Made by a program: the position numbers and the translations under genes. Positions 37,830-50,600 of a stretch of 64,000 nucleotides of DNA are shown here, piece by piece. Numbering within the stretch: the first letter of the stretch is position 1; each line of letters opens with the position of its first letter. The stretch is from Ascaris suum. Lineage: Eukaryota > Nematoda > Chromadorea > Rhabditida > Ascarididae. Below the pieces are notes generated by a model that saw only the letters and a program-made list of their open reading frames with translations, had not been told where the DNA came from and did no database searches. The DNA lies in contig CM024175.1 of NCBI GenBank assembly GCA_013433145.1, positions 6,680,516 through 6,744,515 of the forward strand, written 5' to 3'.

Positions 37830-38075
37830 ACTTCCGGGTTAAAATTTCTGACTCATCACCTGATAAAGTGACAAGAGCTGATGAGATCGAGCACTCTGAA
37901 TACGAAATTCGAGACCTTTGGCATACAACTTGTGGTCTACAAGCTGATGATGAGATAAAAGCAAATGTGCTTGCCTACATGAAATGGAGTCAAGAATTTT
38001 GTACGTCTGGAGTCATGGATACCTGGAAATTACACATACAGAGATTCATGGATACCAACTTTGTTCATTACCTAG
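37830..38075 (+). CDS. Orphan exon-like segment, unknown family
   Basis: Open for 81 whole codons between acceptor AAGTTGCAG (phase 1) and donor GTGGGT (phase 1). It can also be read as a single-exon frame from ATG at 37805 to TAG at 38083 (92 residues). The composition is protein-like: acidic first half (SSPDKVTRADEIEHSEYEIR), then LWHTTCGLQADDEIKANVLA and a Trp/Met-containing end. No signal peptide or membrane segment is present. I recognise no domain and found no companion exons. Confidence 0.33.
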
Positions 38076-41000
38076 GTGGGTAGCAAGCATGGGTCGCGCT
38101 GACCGCGAACGGCTATGCACCTATGACGCGCACCACGCTATTAGGCAAACACACAGCAATTCGGTTAAGGATTTCTTAAATTCGGTGAAGACTTCAGCGA
38201 ATGGTCGGAAAGAAAACGCGAGTTTTACGATAGGTCATTAATTAGGCGAAATCAACCGACGTTAATTTGAAGTATGACTGATTATTTACGTGTTAACAAA
38301 CAGGAAACGGAGGGTGCATATTAGAATCTCAATGTTTTTTGACATCGTAAAGTGAAAACACAGAAAATGAGGTGATGATACCTTAGTCGGTGACTGGTCA
38401 CAATGCATGACCTTTTTACGGGCTTTAAGCTTTGTCGCTCTAGAAAACTATATGAATGAGAATAAAAGAATGAAGGGAATAAAAGAAAATGTCTAATTGT
38501 TTTTTGTTACATGGACGATGTGACTGAAAAAAGCCGTCTTATTTGTCGGAATTTGCATAACGAGAAATTTCATTCAAAATGAGTTCATGTTTCTGCGGCG
38601 TTCAAGAGTTGAAATGACCTACAAGTCGGAAAAAAAAGGTTCCACAATGTTTCTACAAACAGTAACTCCCTCGATTCTTAGCCGATGTTGCCTATTCCTC
38701 CTCACATGACTCAAGAGTACTCTTATCCCAATTCACCAAATAATGTTATGTATGTCTGCAAGGCACGAAAACTTCATGGAAGTGGCTAATATTGGAAGCA
38801 AAGTGAAGAAGTCTCGCGGCCGGCGCAACTAGGTGCGTATGTAGGCTCCACACTTGGCGGGCGGCTCTTTTCGGGCAAAAGATTGTCTTTCACTGCTCGT
38901 TTAAATACGCTCATTTAAATATATCAAATATACGAGAATTAGAAGTCTCATCCCCTCTCACAAAGTTCATCGCCAACAAACGTCAACTTATTTTGTTCAC
39001 CAAAAAACGAAGAGGCAGTAAAAGATAGCACGTTTTAAGACAAAAAGTTGAGATAACAAAGGTGAACGCAGGTTGCTTGAGAAGGCAATCATCAATACAG
39101 CACCCTTGAAAGCAATCGCAGCAAATTTTTAACTAACATGCAAAACGTTACTTGCGAGGTCTGTGTACCGTTATCCGATCTCATAACTCTACTGGGACAC
39201 CCACCGCACAAACACTCTTAACACGACTGACGGGCTAAATCGCCTCTAGCGGTTAAATATTAATATCACTGTATATTGCAGTAACTTCGTTACACCCGGA
39301 AATTTCGCAAAGACCCGCATATCAAACGGTTCTGCGTGTTGCTCAGTTCCGACTAGCACCGAAATTAGGGAGTCCCATCACCAACATTCGATATGCGATG
39401 TGGGACATTTCAGTCCACGCGCGCGATGCGCGCACGTTTGTATGCATGGCTCATGCTTTCTCTTGCGAACTTTTCTGTGCGGCTGTTCTGCTGTCTAATC
39501 TTTTATCCGCCACTGTCTTATCTCCTCCTCCTCTACCTTCTCAGTTTCGTAGGTCGGACGACTGAGGTCGAAGGCGCAGGTTGAGATACGGTATACGGGG
39601 AATTAGAGTGCAGAGAGGGATGAGCAGAGGAAACAGAGAAGACTTTGGTGCTGGATTCAAGGACAAGGACCTCAGCATGTGGTTAAACAACGGCTAACTT
39701 TAGCTATTTAACGTTTACAGACGTCGCTTCGAGCAAATTTCTCCGAGTCGGCCCTTAAAACGCCAGCCAGTTACGTTGATTGCAACTGCAGAATGACTTC
39801 AACCCGTACTACAAGCATTTACGTTTCGTCCATTAACATTTGGTGCGCTGTGAACATTCCTTTTATCGGCACTGGCCCACCTATCATATGACCATTGACC
39901 AAACAAAGGTCGAGTTCGGTAGCAATTATAATAAAAGGGACATTCGATTAATGAGGCATATATCCACAAACCGATGCCATTTTCGCTCTTACGCATATTT
40001 CTTTTATGCATCAACACATTAACGCGTCTTCAAAATTCATCCTATCGTAAAAAAAGCAACAATTATGGTTGATGTCTTGGCAAAAAGACTTATGTGATAT
40101 AATCGCTGTTTCGTTGAAAAAACATTGCTATAAAAAGGAGAGAACTGCTTTCAGACACATCTAGAATAGGCATTTTGAAGAACCAGTTTTACAGCATTGC
40201 ATTCTATCTCTGGGAGAGCAACACCACTTAGTAACATCACTCGAATGGACCTCCCTCAAAGCCATTATATGCGATGGTTCCACAATAGAGACCGAGCCAT
40301 TGTACACTGAGAAACTCTTGAAAATAGACTAAAGAAAAGTTGTTTCTTAGAAAACAAAATATTCAAACCGACTAAGCAAACTTACGGCTTTTGAAATGTG
40401 AAACGTTTTACAGGGAATATTTCGAAGAAGCACAAACACATAGCAAAAAATAAGAGCCTGAAGCCTTAATCAATACTTGTAGAAATAAATTTCAGCTTGG
40501 GCATTTCAATCGACTCAATGCTCGTAACCCCAGAATCGAGCGTTCTTCTCGAGTGGCCGTCGCAAAGTGTCTCCAATAGCAATTCATTGTGGGCGGAGGG
40601 ACTGGTCATCTGAATGACCAATAAATTGGGCACCGTAAAAATGAGCAGATGTGCTCATAAGTTGTATGTTCGCGGCAATTAGCACTTCCTTTCCCACACC
40701 ACTCATCGACTTATCTGCGCTGACCTCTGTTTATGTGGGTTTTTATGTGAAAAAATTAGCTTATGCAAGAACACATTACGGCAATTGTTGGCCTATTTGC
40801 TCGTTTGCAGTGTTATGTGAGAGTGAGTTGTCTTTCGGGGATGGAGGCTTTCGACGAGAAAAAAGTGGTATGGGAAAATGGCGATAACAAAGCTCCTCCA
40901 ACTGGCAACAGCTAAAAAATTCCCCACCTATGCTCTTCAAAAACTGCTCAAAGGCATTGCAGTTTTTTCCTGAAGCACTGGAAAAACGCAATTTACGAGG

Positions 41001-44000
41001 AACAAACTGGCGAGAATTCCCCGACGGCGCCACTATTCCAAGGTCAAAAGGAATTCAGGAACCCCTTTTTTGTCGCAGAACGTTATTATTTATGCTTGTG
41101 TATGCCATTTAATAAATTAATATTCGTAATTTGAAACGGTCATCCATGTCCGCAAAACGACGAACAATAAATAATATGTTGATGAAATCTGATACATGGA
41201 GCTTCGGCCCATATATTTCGTTAGGAGAATCGGACAGCTGTGAGATCAGAAGATTACTGGCATCAAATCATAAAACAACATTCTAAACGAATTTTTGGTG
41301 AAGAGTTATAATTATTGTAGGAGTAACTTCAAAAAGTTCCTATCAAGAAAAAGCTTCCGTCTGCTTTCTTCAATATTCTCCAAAGTTGGATAACAATAAG
41401 CACTTTTTTATCAATACTATGAGTTGAAAACTAAAAAGGATTACCTGTAATCTCCTTCAAGATCGTTCAGAGACATATGGATGGGTATATATGGTGACAG
41501 GACATTAACTTGGTCCGAAGACTTTCGGAAGGCGGTACAGGAATTGAGCTATCTTTGTCAATTTGGTCATGTTGTAGTTCGAACGAAGAAACGAAACCCT
41601 CTGAGAGCGCTCACTATAAGGTTGTGAACTAAAAAAATTATATCGAAGGCTTGGTCGTCTCAAAATAGCGCTCTTCCTCAGCAGCTGCCTTTGGCTGCTT
41701 ATCATTTTTCATTTTTGCGTACTTCCCGTGCCACCCTCATTGGTCACTCTCTCAGCCACACAACGACAATCCTCCTCTTTAACAGCCCAACCCTCGAAAG
41801 AGACCTTTTTTCTGTAGTTGTGCTCCCTCGCCACTTCCTCCCTCCCTTTTAAATGAGCCCAGCTTAAACAAAGTAGGTTACAACTTTAAAAAATGCTCCA
41901 GGACATCTTCCGCGAAATTTTGATCGAGATTTTCAGCTGCAGAAAATCCTATGGTCAATTAAAGTTGCAGCTCGATGGACAATCGCTAAGCGGAATTCTC
42001 AGGAAGCCATATGGACTATTTTACGTGATCTACAATGGATGAGGTGTATCATGAGCGGAAATTGTGGAGTGCAACCGAATTGTGTGGGAGGATGGTCTCC
42101 GCACGGGAAACACCTCTACAGTCCCAGCATTTCTACAATCGTGCACTTCTAGGACCAATTAAAATTGGGCTCTGTCCATCCACAATTTTAGCGTATCTAC
42201 AATTATACACTTCTAGACCAACTACAAGTGGGCAATGTCTTTCACACTTGCATTGTTTGCTTTCTTCACTTCATGTCATTGTTATGTAACGCTTTTGATG
42301 ATAGTTCTTTGTTGTCTCCCGATCTCTACTTCGCTCTTCCTTTATATCATCCTCTTATTCTTCTCTTCAAATATATGCCGATATAAGATGGGTGTAAACA
42401 TTAATTCTCCGTAAACATTGAATTTCTGAACCAAGACTTACTAAATTAGTTGTTGATATTTTGTTTTGCCAGTTGCGTCCATCGCATGTCATACACAAGC
42501 TTGGCATCAACTTTATAAACCTTATTATCGTAACAGCTTTTCATCACTCTTTTTTAGCTAACTGTCTCTAAAATTGGCAACTTTTATGCTATAAATGGCG
42601 AACTTGTGAGAGAACGATTCAATGTTTGCCGCTGAAAGAAAACGTCCAGGACCTAAAAGTGACACTGACTCGAAAAGCTCGTTTTCAAAAATCAATCCAT
42701 CCATCGAGTCGTTTAAAAATGAAAACTGCTGTAGTTAGATTCATGCAACTTGATGAATATACATTTTGCAAGATATTTTCCTAATGTGGACGAGTTCGAA
42801 ATTCAGTCCAAATTTTGCCTGAGAATTTACGAGCGCGTGGATGAAGTGGTGAACGCAGCGTTCCTCGGTATAGTGTGGAATACTTGATAGCACTTCATGC
42901 TTTAATTGGTTTTGTTGGAAGCTATATCACTCCTTGATTTATCCTATCTTTCTCTTGCTCCAAGCTTACATATCGCAGATAGGTATTATCATAGTGTATC
43001 ACACTTTAAAAAACGCTCCACCCTCTTGTCGTCTCATGCATTCCTGTAGTCTTGAAGTATGCATCAACGATGTAATGATTATGTTGTGCCTGCCTGTACA
43101 CTCTGCTAGCCAAATATTTGCATGCTGAATTAGCACATAGGTAATTGGATTGCTCTTGATTGCTTTGCCAACGAAATTTGCATATTGCACACCACTAGGC
43201 GTGCGCTGACTTAGTCGGCTATTCAGCAAACAAACTCTCCCATATTTAATAGCATGCCGATTGAGCCACCGTTCACCTAGTTGCGCTCCACCTTCTCGAA
43301 CTCTCAACATGATCTGATAAAGGCTTCCGAACCAATATCGATTTCCAACTCAACTGGACGACGTTCAAATTTGATGAGATCCATGCACTCAATAGGGAAA
43401 CTGAACAATTAGAACAATCCGAACTTCTAACATTTAACCCACAGAGTTGTTAACATTCATCAGCTGCTTTTCCAAACGTTCCATATACGTGGCTCGGTTC
43501 TTTAATGAAAAGATGGGAATGCTTCGTCCTATTATTACTTATAATTTTCTACTTAAATCCAACAAACTTTTGACCGAACTGAAAGTTTCAGCTAACTAAA
43601 GTTAATGAAACGACATCTAAATGGAATATATTTTGCAAGCAATAGAGTTTCAATAATTCCCCTCACTAATGTCTACTTGCAACAGCGCAACAACATATGA
43701 CTCTAAATAGTAAGATTTTAAAGACTTTCATTAAAGTGGAATTAATTAAAGAATTGAAGAAATCAAAGAATTATAAACAATTAGGGAACCTAAAAGAACT
43801 AACGAACTTAAAAAAAGAACGTTTAAAGAACTGAAGGAAGAATTCATTGTACGGTACTTTGCAATGAAGAATTTAGTCTCTTGTTTTAGCGTTATGTGTG
43901 AAATTTTCTTTATGCGCAGTGGGATCGCCTTCACGGTTTTGAAAAAAGCTTTTATTGTGCATAAGAGAGGATCACATAATCGGAGATATTTGATTATTTT

Positions 44001-44771
44001 CATGGATGCTTCCGCATTTGGACCTCTAACTGATTTCTTATTTTTAATCCTTTCGTCATTTTTTTTCCAACTTTCCCATGAAAGCTTTCTACTTGATCAC
44101 ATCAGCTCTCCGGCAGGTCGTTGACCCCATCACCATCCCTGATCTATCTTTGTGTACGACTACGCTTACAGACAGCATGCACTTTAAGTTAAGAAATTGT
44201 TCGTTTTCTCGCTTTTCGAAATTTTAATCGGCCATCGTACGCCGAGGAGGGTAAGGGCAGGGGATGGGTTACTTTATCATACTTCTTTATTGTTTATCCG
44301 ATCAATTTCCTCTTCTCACTAGTTGCAAAAATATATTTAAATAACCACTGCCTCGAAACGTACAGTGGGCAATGAATACAAAACCGGATTTTCCATAACA
44401 AACCCGACTGTACAAAAGAATCCGAATGTTCATTGCATTTCAAGTTCCGACCTTGGTTCCAACGTTCAGCGAGATCCGTTCCGAGGGTTTCAGAACGAAT
44501 TTACACGGATGCGACGTATTTATGTCGATTTCTATCAAGATGAAGTGTTGCAAGAAGCTTGAAGTGTTCAACAAGGTACGAAAACTGAAAACAATCGGGC
44601 AGCAAGATCGCACTTCGCTCTCCTAGCACTCATATTTGCATCGAAATACATTCACATAAACCGGATTAAGCACTAAGCAATCGTAATGCAACAACATCGG
44701 TCCCTGCGTTGTAAGATTATGCGCTAGGATCATGCGTTTCTAGTTCTCCATTGTCACTCTACATTTGACAG
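38076..44771. other. Gene-poor region
   Basis: About 6.7 kb with no acceptable exon chain. It contains the short tandem duplication at 42132-42248, a small GC-rich palindromic patch near 39418-39435, a pyrimidine-rich stretch at about 41755-41850, and an A-rich degenerate repeat of AAAGAACT-like units at 43740-43840. A plus-strand frame at 44365-44562 (ending GFQNEFTRMRRIYVDFYQDE) might be an exon preceding the one at 44772, but I could not find a donor in the right phase. Confidence 0.4.
42132..42248 (+). repeat. Tandem duplication, two copies of about 53 bases, offset 64
   Basis: TCTACAATcgtgCACTTCTA and TCTACAATtataCACTTCTA start the two copies (42132 and 42196), followed in both by GACCAA, AAGTGGG-like and TGTC blocks and CACA(C). 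Confidence 0.75.
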
Positions 44772-44906
44772 ATCGAACAAACTTCACCCATTTACATCAG
44801 CTTATGATTCGACCACAACAGCAGTATCACCACCAACGACTGAAATCAAAGAGGAGTCCACGAAGAATGTGGAGATGCGCAGCGATGAAGATAAACTTCT
44901 TCATAG
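44772..44906 (+). CDS. Orphan exon, Ser/Thr- and acid-rich
   Basis: Acceptor ACATTTGACAG, then one base and 44 whole codons, donor GTATGA (phase 2 at both ends). The peptide reads SNKLHPFTSAYDSTTTAVSP, then PTTEIKEESTKNVEMRSDED, ending KLLHR. Composition is typical of a disordered linker in a real protein and no stop interrupts it, while the other two frames look random. A possible continuation in the correct phase starts after GTTCATTCAG at 44961 (SKMMSQNSALMRSDSEIKVF) and runs to a stop at 45049. The gene would converge on the nanos gene from the left. Confidence 0.38.
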
Positions 44907-46215
44907 GTATGAAAATTGTGGCTCTGCCTAGCAAATGTACGCCGATGTGTTCATTCAGCAAAATGATGAGCCAAAATTCAGCATTAATGAGGAGTGACTC
45001 TGAAATAAAAGTCTTTCCTAAAGCCAAACAATGTATATTTTCCACCTAATCTCATTTCCTTTAGCAATATAAAGGCCTGAATGATGAAGGACAGAGTCGA
45101 TTAAGGGAGGACGTCACGATGGGAATAAAAGATGTTCCATGAAACGATGTTCGAAGGTGACAACATTCAAGAGGAAGTTCACATGAGATCAACACAGACT
45201 AATACGAACAAGGTGCCGGAGATAGATCAACAAGAATAAAGCTCCGGATGATTCGCTTGCATAAGGCGAACGAAGCAAGTGAAGAGCAGAGGCAGTGCAT
45301 AACAGGAGATCACAGATCATAAAGCGGAGAGGCAGGATGCGTAAAGTTTCTTGCTCACAGTAATTCAGATATCAGAAACTTATTTCATGATCCCATAAAC
45401 ACAAATCTTAGCATTTACCACCTTCCAAAACGCCTATATTTGAAAAAATCGAGGCGATCCTACTGTCCGTTTCAAAAACAGTGCAGCAACACATTTCAAC
45501 ACGAAGCGAGCAGTGCGATGCCATCACCTGAACAATGAGTATTATTTGAGGGTTTTGATGAATTCCCTGATTCCAAGCGATTGTGCAGTATTCTATAACT
45601 TCAATACCGGTTCAAGCAGCCAATTCTGCCCTCTTCCACTCTGAGACCACGTCCTAACCGCACAGCTATTACTCTAAAACTGTGGAAGGAGCAATTACGC
45701 CTGACCGCTTATGACATAAAAATCAGTGAATCCGCCCAATAGAAAACTTTCATCTTCCTCCCGCAGATAAAAACATTTACAGCAAACAATGATAAAACAC
45801 CTCAAAAACACATGCAAAATAAAACTGAATTCGTCCCATATCGTTGCTCTCGTGTTGAAAAGGCGTTTCCTTACGATGAGAGTGGGGAGAGTCATCGTGT
45901 CGCAATGCTTGACGTTCCTCCTCCTCGTTTGTGCTGCACCCTAAACCAAAAAACTTTAAAGACCTCCACATTATGTTCTATTCCCAACAATTCAGTCACG
46001 AGCGTTCGACGAAGAGAGAAGGACGTAATAGGAACAGCACATGCATCCGCCATTGAATAAATTCACTGAACTATTACTGAGCAAATAATGCTGCCTATTC
46101 TGTTGCAGTCATGCAGTGAACCAAAATTACCGTAAGCACTCATAGCAATGGGGAAGAAAATGATAAATATCAGAAAGGCTAATATTTGAAGGCAAAGACA
46201 GTAAAAGACTTGCAG
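44907..46215. other. Between orphan exons
   Basis: Contains a possible plus-strand exon after TTTCCTTTAG at 45065 (QYKGLNDEGQSRLREDVTMG, stop soon after) and a coding-like plus frame at about 45860-46023 (PYDESGESHRVAMLDVPPPR). Neither could be joined in phase to 44772-44906 or 46216-46474 with confidence. Confidence 0.3.
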
Positions 46216-46474
46216 ACTACTACTTCCGACAACCAAACAGGCAGCACAAGAAACTCATCACTGACTTCTTACTGGGAACCAAAAGAAACCTACTCAACTA
46301 AACTGTATCGAAAACAAAATCAATCCGCTATTCATAGCGAACAAGAAACAACGACAACTTCCTCTTCTTCCCGTGCAAAGAAAGCCGCTTGCGTGATTCA
46401 CAAGCTTCGAAGTGCGTCGCTGTGCGATGCGCAAATTCTATTTGCAAAGTCACCGCCCCATAACCATGTTTCAA
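46216..46474 (+). CDS. Orphan exon, Ser/Thr-rich basic segment
   Basis: Acceptor AAGACTTGCAG (phase 0) and donor GTATGT (phase 1) bound 86 whole codons without a stop. It reads TTTSDNQTGSTRNSSLTSYW, EPKETYSTKLYRKQNQSAIH, a polar Thr/Ser run, then RAKKAACVIHKLRSASLCDA. The composition suggests a disordered part of a cytoplasmic or nuclear protein. It shares strand and composition with the exon at 44772-44906, so both may belong to one gene of which other exons were missed. Confidence 0.35.
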
Positions 46475-47683
46475 GTATGTAATCAGCCAGAAAAGAACTC
46501 TCGCTATCTGCTAATTCGAGTCATTACTGCATTTGGATCTGTCTACGGGCGATGACCTTTCTTTCCGTGTTCACCCTTGAGAGGTCTTCACTCACCTGTA
46601 CCTTAAAACCAACCCTACAAACAGAGATGTTCCCGACACTTGAATGCTAATCTGATCTGAGCATAATTATTTCATGCGTTACTTCATATCCGTCCTGAAC
46701 CACACTCGCACTGCAAGCACCAACCAGTTCCATTTTTGTTCGCTCCAATAGCTCGTGGCTGTCCTTTTGGGTGTCATGCCAAAATTGTACATTCAGCAAA
46801 ATTATAAACATGCAGGCCTTCATCTGGTTCTCGACCAAAAAATATGCCTTTTCATTTAGTTTGAATCAAGTTTCATCTGCTTTCCCGTCAACCAATGTGA
46901 TAATTGCACTGCAGAAGCACATGAAGACTTTTCAGCGAAAACGAATTTCTATAAAAATCCGCCGCCTCAGTAATCGCATTTGTTGCCACCCTACTTCGCA
47001 CATGGAAACGGTTAACGAAAAAAACTTGTCTAAATAATCAGAATGAGTTCTTGTACAAACTCTTGTTTTAGACAGCTCTTCAGCGTCCGATATAATATCG
47101 TTAACTTCTGGTCATCATCTGCTGTTTGTGCGCACCTACCGTTCAATCATTCTACTAATCCCTGATTGCCCTGCTGTAGTAAGACATAATATAACGATCG
47201 CTAACTTGACTAGGTGCCCCGCACACGCCTTCCACACCTGTAGACGACTGGTCTTGAACGATGATGTCGTTGTTAATACTGTGGCAGCTGGACTTTGCCC
47301 GCGTAATTATGTTAATTTATCGCAGAGAAATATTCGATGATTTATCACTCGTTTCTCTGTACACCCGAATCTGACGCAATCGTTGCTAGCAATACTCCTC
47401 ACTGCCAATGCTTTGATGTTCCACTCAACCTCAGAACAATTGCAACGACTGCACAACTAGAATGCTGCAGTTGCTCCGAGGATGGCTGGATAGGCGAATA
47501 TCGGTAAGAGCAGTATCACCGCAAATCATGGAACGGCGCTCAAAGAGGAAAATGAGCCATTAACTGATGGCGTCCAACGACAGCTACCGTAAAAGTGTAA
47601 TCAGTATCGTCTAGCGCTCTGTGATTCGAACACAAACGACGTGTCAGCTTAAATCCCTCATCACCCAAACGAAATAAATCAGT
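46475..47683. other. Region downstream of the nanos gene
   Basis: About 1.2 kb that should contain the nanos 3' UTR on the minus strand. I see no canonical AATAAA on that strand within the first few hundred bases after the stop. Two short plus-strand frames (46771-47037 and 47128-47340) have no supporting splice sites. Confidence 0.4.
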
Positions 47684-50600
47684 TTAAAAACGGGCTGAAA
47701 ATATATACCCGTCGCGCAACCGACTGGTAGATGGAATACTGCGATCATAGGATACATGGCCACCGTTAGCAGACCTTTCGGCCATCGCATCAGCAAAAGC
47801 GCGCATATCCCAACGGGCCTGCGGTGCAATGCCTCGTCCTCTCGGCTGGACCCACGATGGACCTCCAGGATTCGCGACACGCATCGAAGCACGCACATCA
47901 TTGGAACTCCTTCCTCGGCCACGGTATTCTTTAACAAATCAACGACTCACCATTTTAAATGAAATATAATAAAACCCGTAAATATTGCACAATTCCTCAA
48001 AATTGCAAATTTAGTATTCTTTCATGCATAAATTCGAAATTCTAATTCCCTTATGAAGAGAATAAGTGGATAAGCATGAGAATAAGATGACTTAATGAAA
48101 AAGCTGATAAAGTGAGGGTGCACATTGTCGACATCAAATTTCATGACTACATCTTTAGCAGTTCTTAAACTGAAACTGTCAGATGAATGGACGGATGCAC
48201 ACAAACTTGGATGTACCAGATACGACACTAGCACATAACATGCAGACTTTCAAGAGTGCGTGAAAACAGACCTGACTGGACGAATGACACCACAACACTC
48301 ACTATTTAATGGACAAAAGAATGGAGTATGCGCTTTGTCACCGGTTGCCATGCAGAGAGCACATACGAACTGTCGAAGTTTGGGGCAAGTTGTTACACCC
48401 GTCTTCGCATTTCGCAGACTGCAAACTCTATCAACATAATCAGGTAACCAAAAGGCATGCAACAACGTTACAACAACGTGACGATAATCTAACCGTTCCT
48501 AGACTATAATGCATTTCTTCTGCACAACATTTTTGAAATGTAGTATGCCCTCCTCATTTACCGACTGATAAATAAGTCCAACATAACACATGCACCAAGG
48601 GAATAAAATAGCGATCCCCAACGTATAAAAGATTCACAGTGAGCTACGAACCAATGCGATTTGTACACTTCGGGTGGCTCTTTTTTCGACTTGCAGAATG
48701 CACACTCAAGCGGTGCACTGTGACCAGCCACACGTTGTGCCGATGGCGGAGAACATCCTTCTTCTGCGTAATCTTCGTTAGATATCGACATTGTTTGCAC
48801 AGGTGTGATGCCCTCTGAAGAGAACAGATTTCTTCCACACGCCGACAAAAATAACCGTGAGAAGACTCTTTCATATGAAGTGCATTCATGCGGTATTGGT
48901 CATGCAAGATCTCTTAAATGAATTAACACCAATCTAGACAATCGAAAGTCGAGGAAGGAAGTGAGTCATCGCTCGTCGATCTCTAACAGTAAACTATCAG
49001 AAACGCTTTTCTCAGTACAAACTCTGCAACATTTTGATAGAACGTCATGTTTTCTTAAAGAATCCATTTCGTGCAGCTCTTCAGAAAGAACTTCAGAGAG
49101 GCAACTACGGACAAAGTGGTGAGAATGCACGATAAGCACGTCACCTAGAAAAAGATCATGGGCAGAGAAATTTGGAGGAAGTGGTAGCTTCTGTGATGGC
49201 AAGCAGGAACATAGCACTTCTATTACCCCTCCGCTCCCCCCTCTCGCCCTCTGAACAAAAACAGGGCACACTATAATGCAACCTGGTTGAAAAAACAAAA
49301 TCTTTCTGCTCAACACAGCTGCTTCCTGCTAACGCAGGAACTGTCTTCGAAAGGCTTACCGATAAACAACTTCTCGCCCCTCAGCGGTTCTCCTCTTTGA
49401 AGCACGCCAGTAGTCAAGTTATTTAAAACAGGACTCCGCTTATCTACTTTCTCTTCAGCAGACAAATCAAGAGCTTATCAAAACCAAGCAAACTATTTTC
49501 AAAACCTTAACGCAGCAATCGGGCGTCCCTCAATGAAATCAGATAAACACATGCGCACGCATTTTTGCCCTGCAGAAGTGCTTTTCCCATCCACAGATAG
49601 GCTGAAATTGATGTCTTACTATTGCAGAAAATAACTATATTGCTTGCTCTTATAGTGCCTGGTACCTGGAAACGATTTTTGACAACCCCTCCATAATTAA
49701 GTATCTCTCCTTTCCAGCACAGCCCTACGTACAGATATCTAAAAGGACTCTCCTACTAGAGATGTAAAACGCACCATCATCTTTTACATCAACAGTTGCC
49801 TTACTCTCACCAGAACCTCCGCTTTCCTCCATCGCAGGCTCGTTGACGACGATCGCTTTGTTCGCTTCTGGGCTACCCTGCTGCTGCTTCAGAGTATGGC
49901 GACCATCATTTCCATTTTGCTCAAATGCCTTATGCTATTCATATTAAATGATAAAGCAAAAAAAAATTCGTGTAAGCGGGAAAATGAGGAAAAAAGCCAC
50001 ACACTCTTTAACAGAACTTATGGGCCTTCATATGTCCCCAAGCAACTTGACGTTAGGAAAACTTTTCATTAATACCTCATGCATCCTCACATTGTAAAAG
50101 AAACAGACTTAAAATATCACAAAAATATAAAACCAAAAATAATGTTTTAAGCATAAGGCCGTTTTTCCACATTAACAGACATTTCAAATAGTGGAACTGA
50201 GGAATGCAGAACTCCGACTCCGTGTAGAAATTTGCCTGATTGTTTGTAAATGCAGAAACGCGGCTGTGTGCTATCCTCACGTGCACTTCGTATAGTGGCG
50301 AACTAGAAACGATACTGAACAGAAGACTTATTTAGACCAAAGAGAATGAAAACGGGAACTTACCTCGGGTAAGTGAGAGATATCAGCATTTGTTGTAGCC
50401 AAGGAGTTTACCACTCCGTTTCCGTTTACTGGTTTATTTTTTTGGTGCGATGATTCAGTAATAATGTCCTCTTTCTCTGACTTGTCCATGTGCTCTTCGT
50501 GAGTGTCGATATTCGCTGGTGGTTCTCCCCATTCTTTCTTGCTAGTGGCATTATGCGGCATGTTCTCGTTTTCACTTTCCTCCTCCTTCAAATAAAGCAG

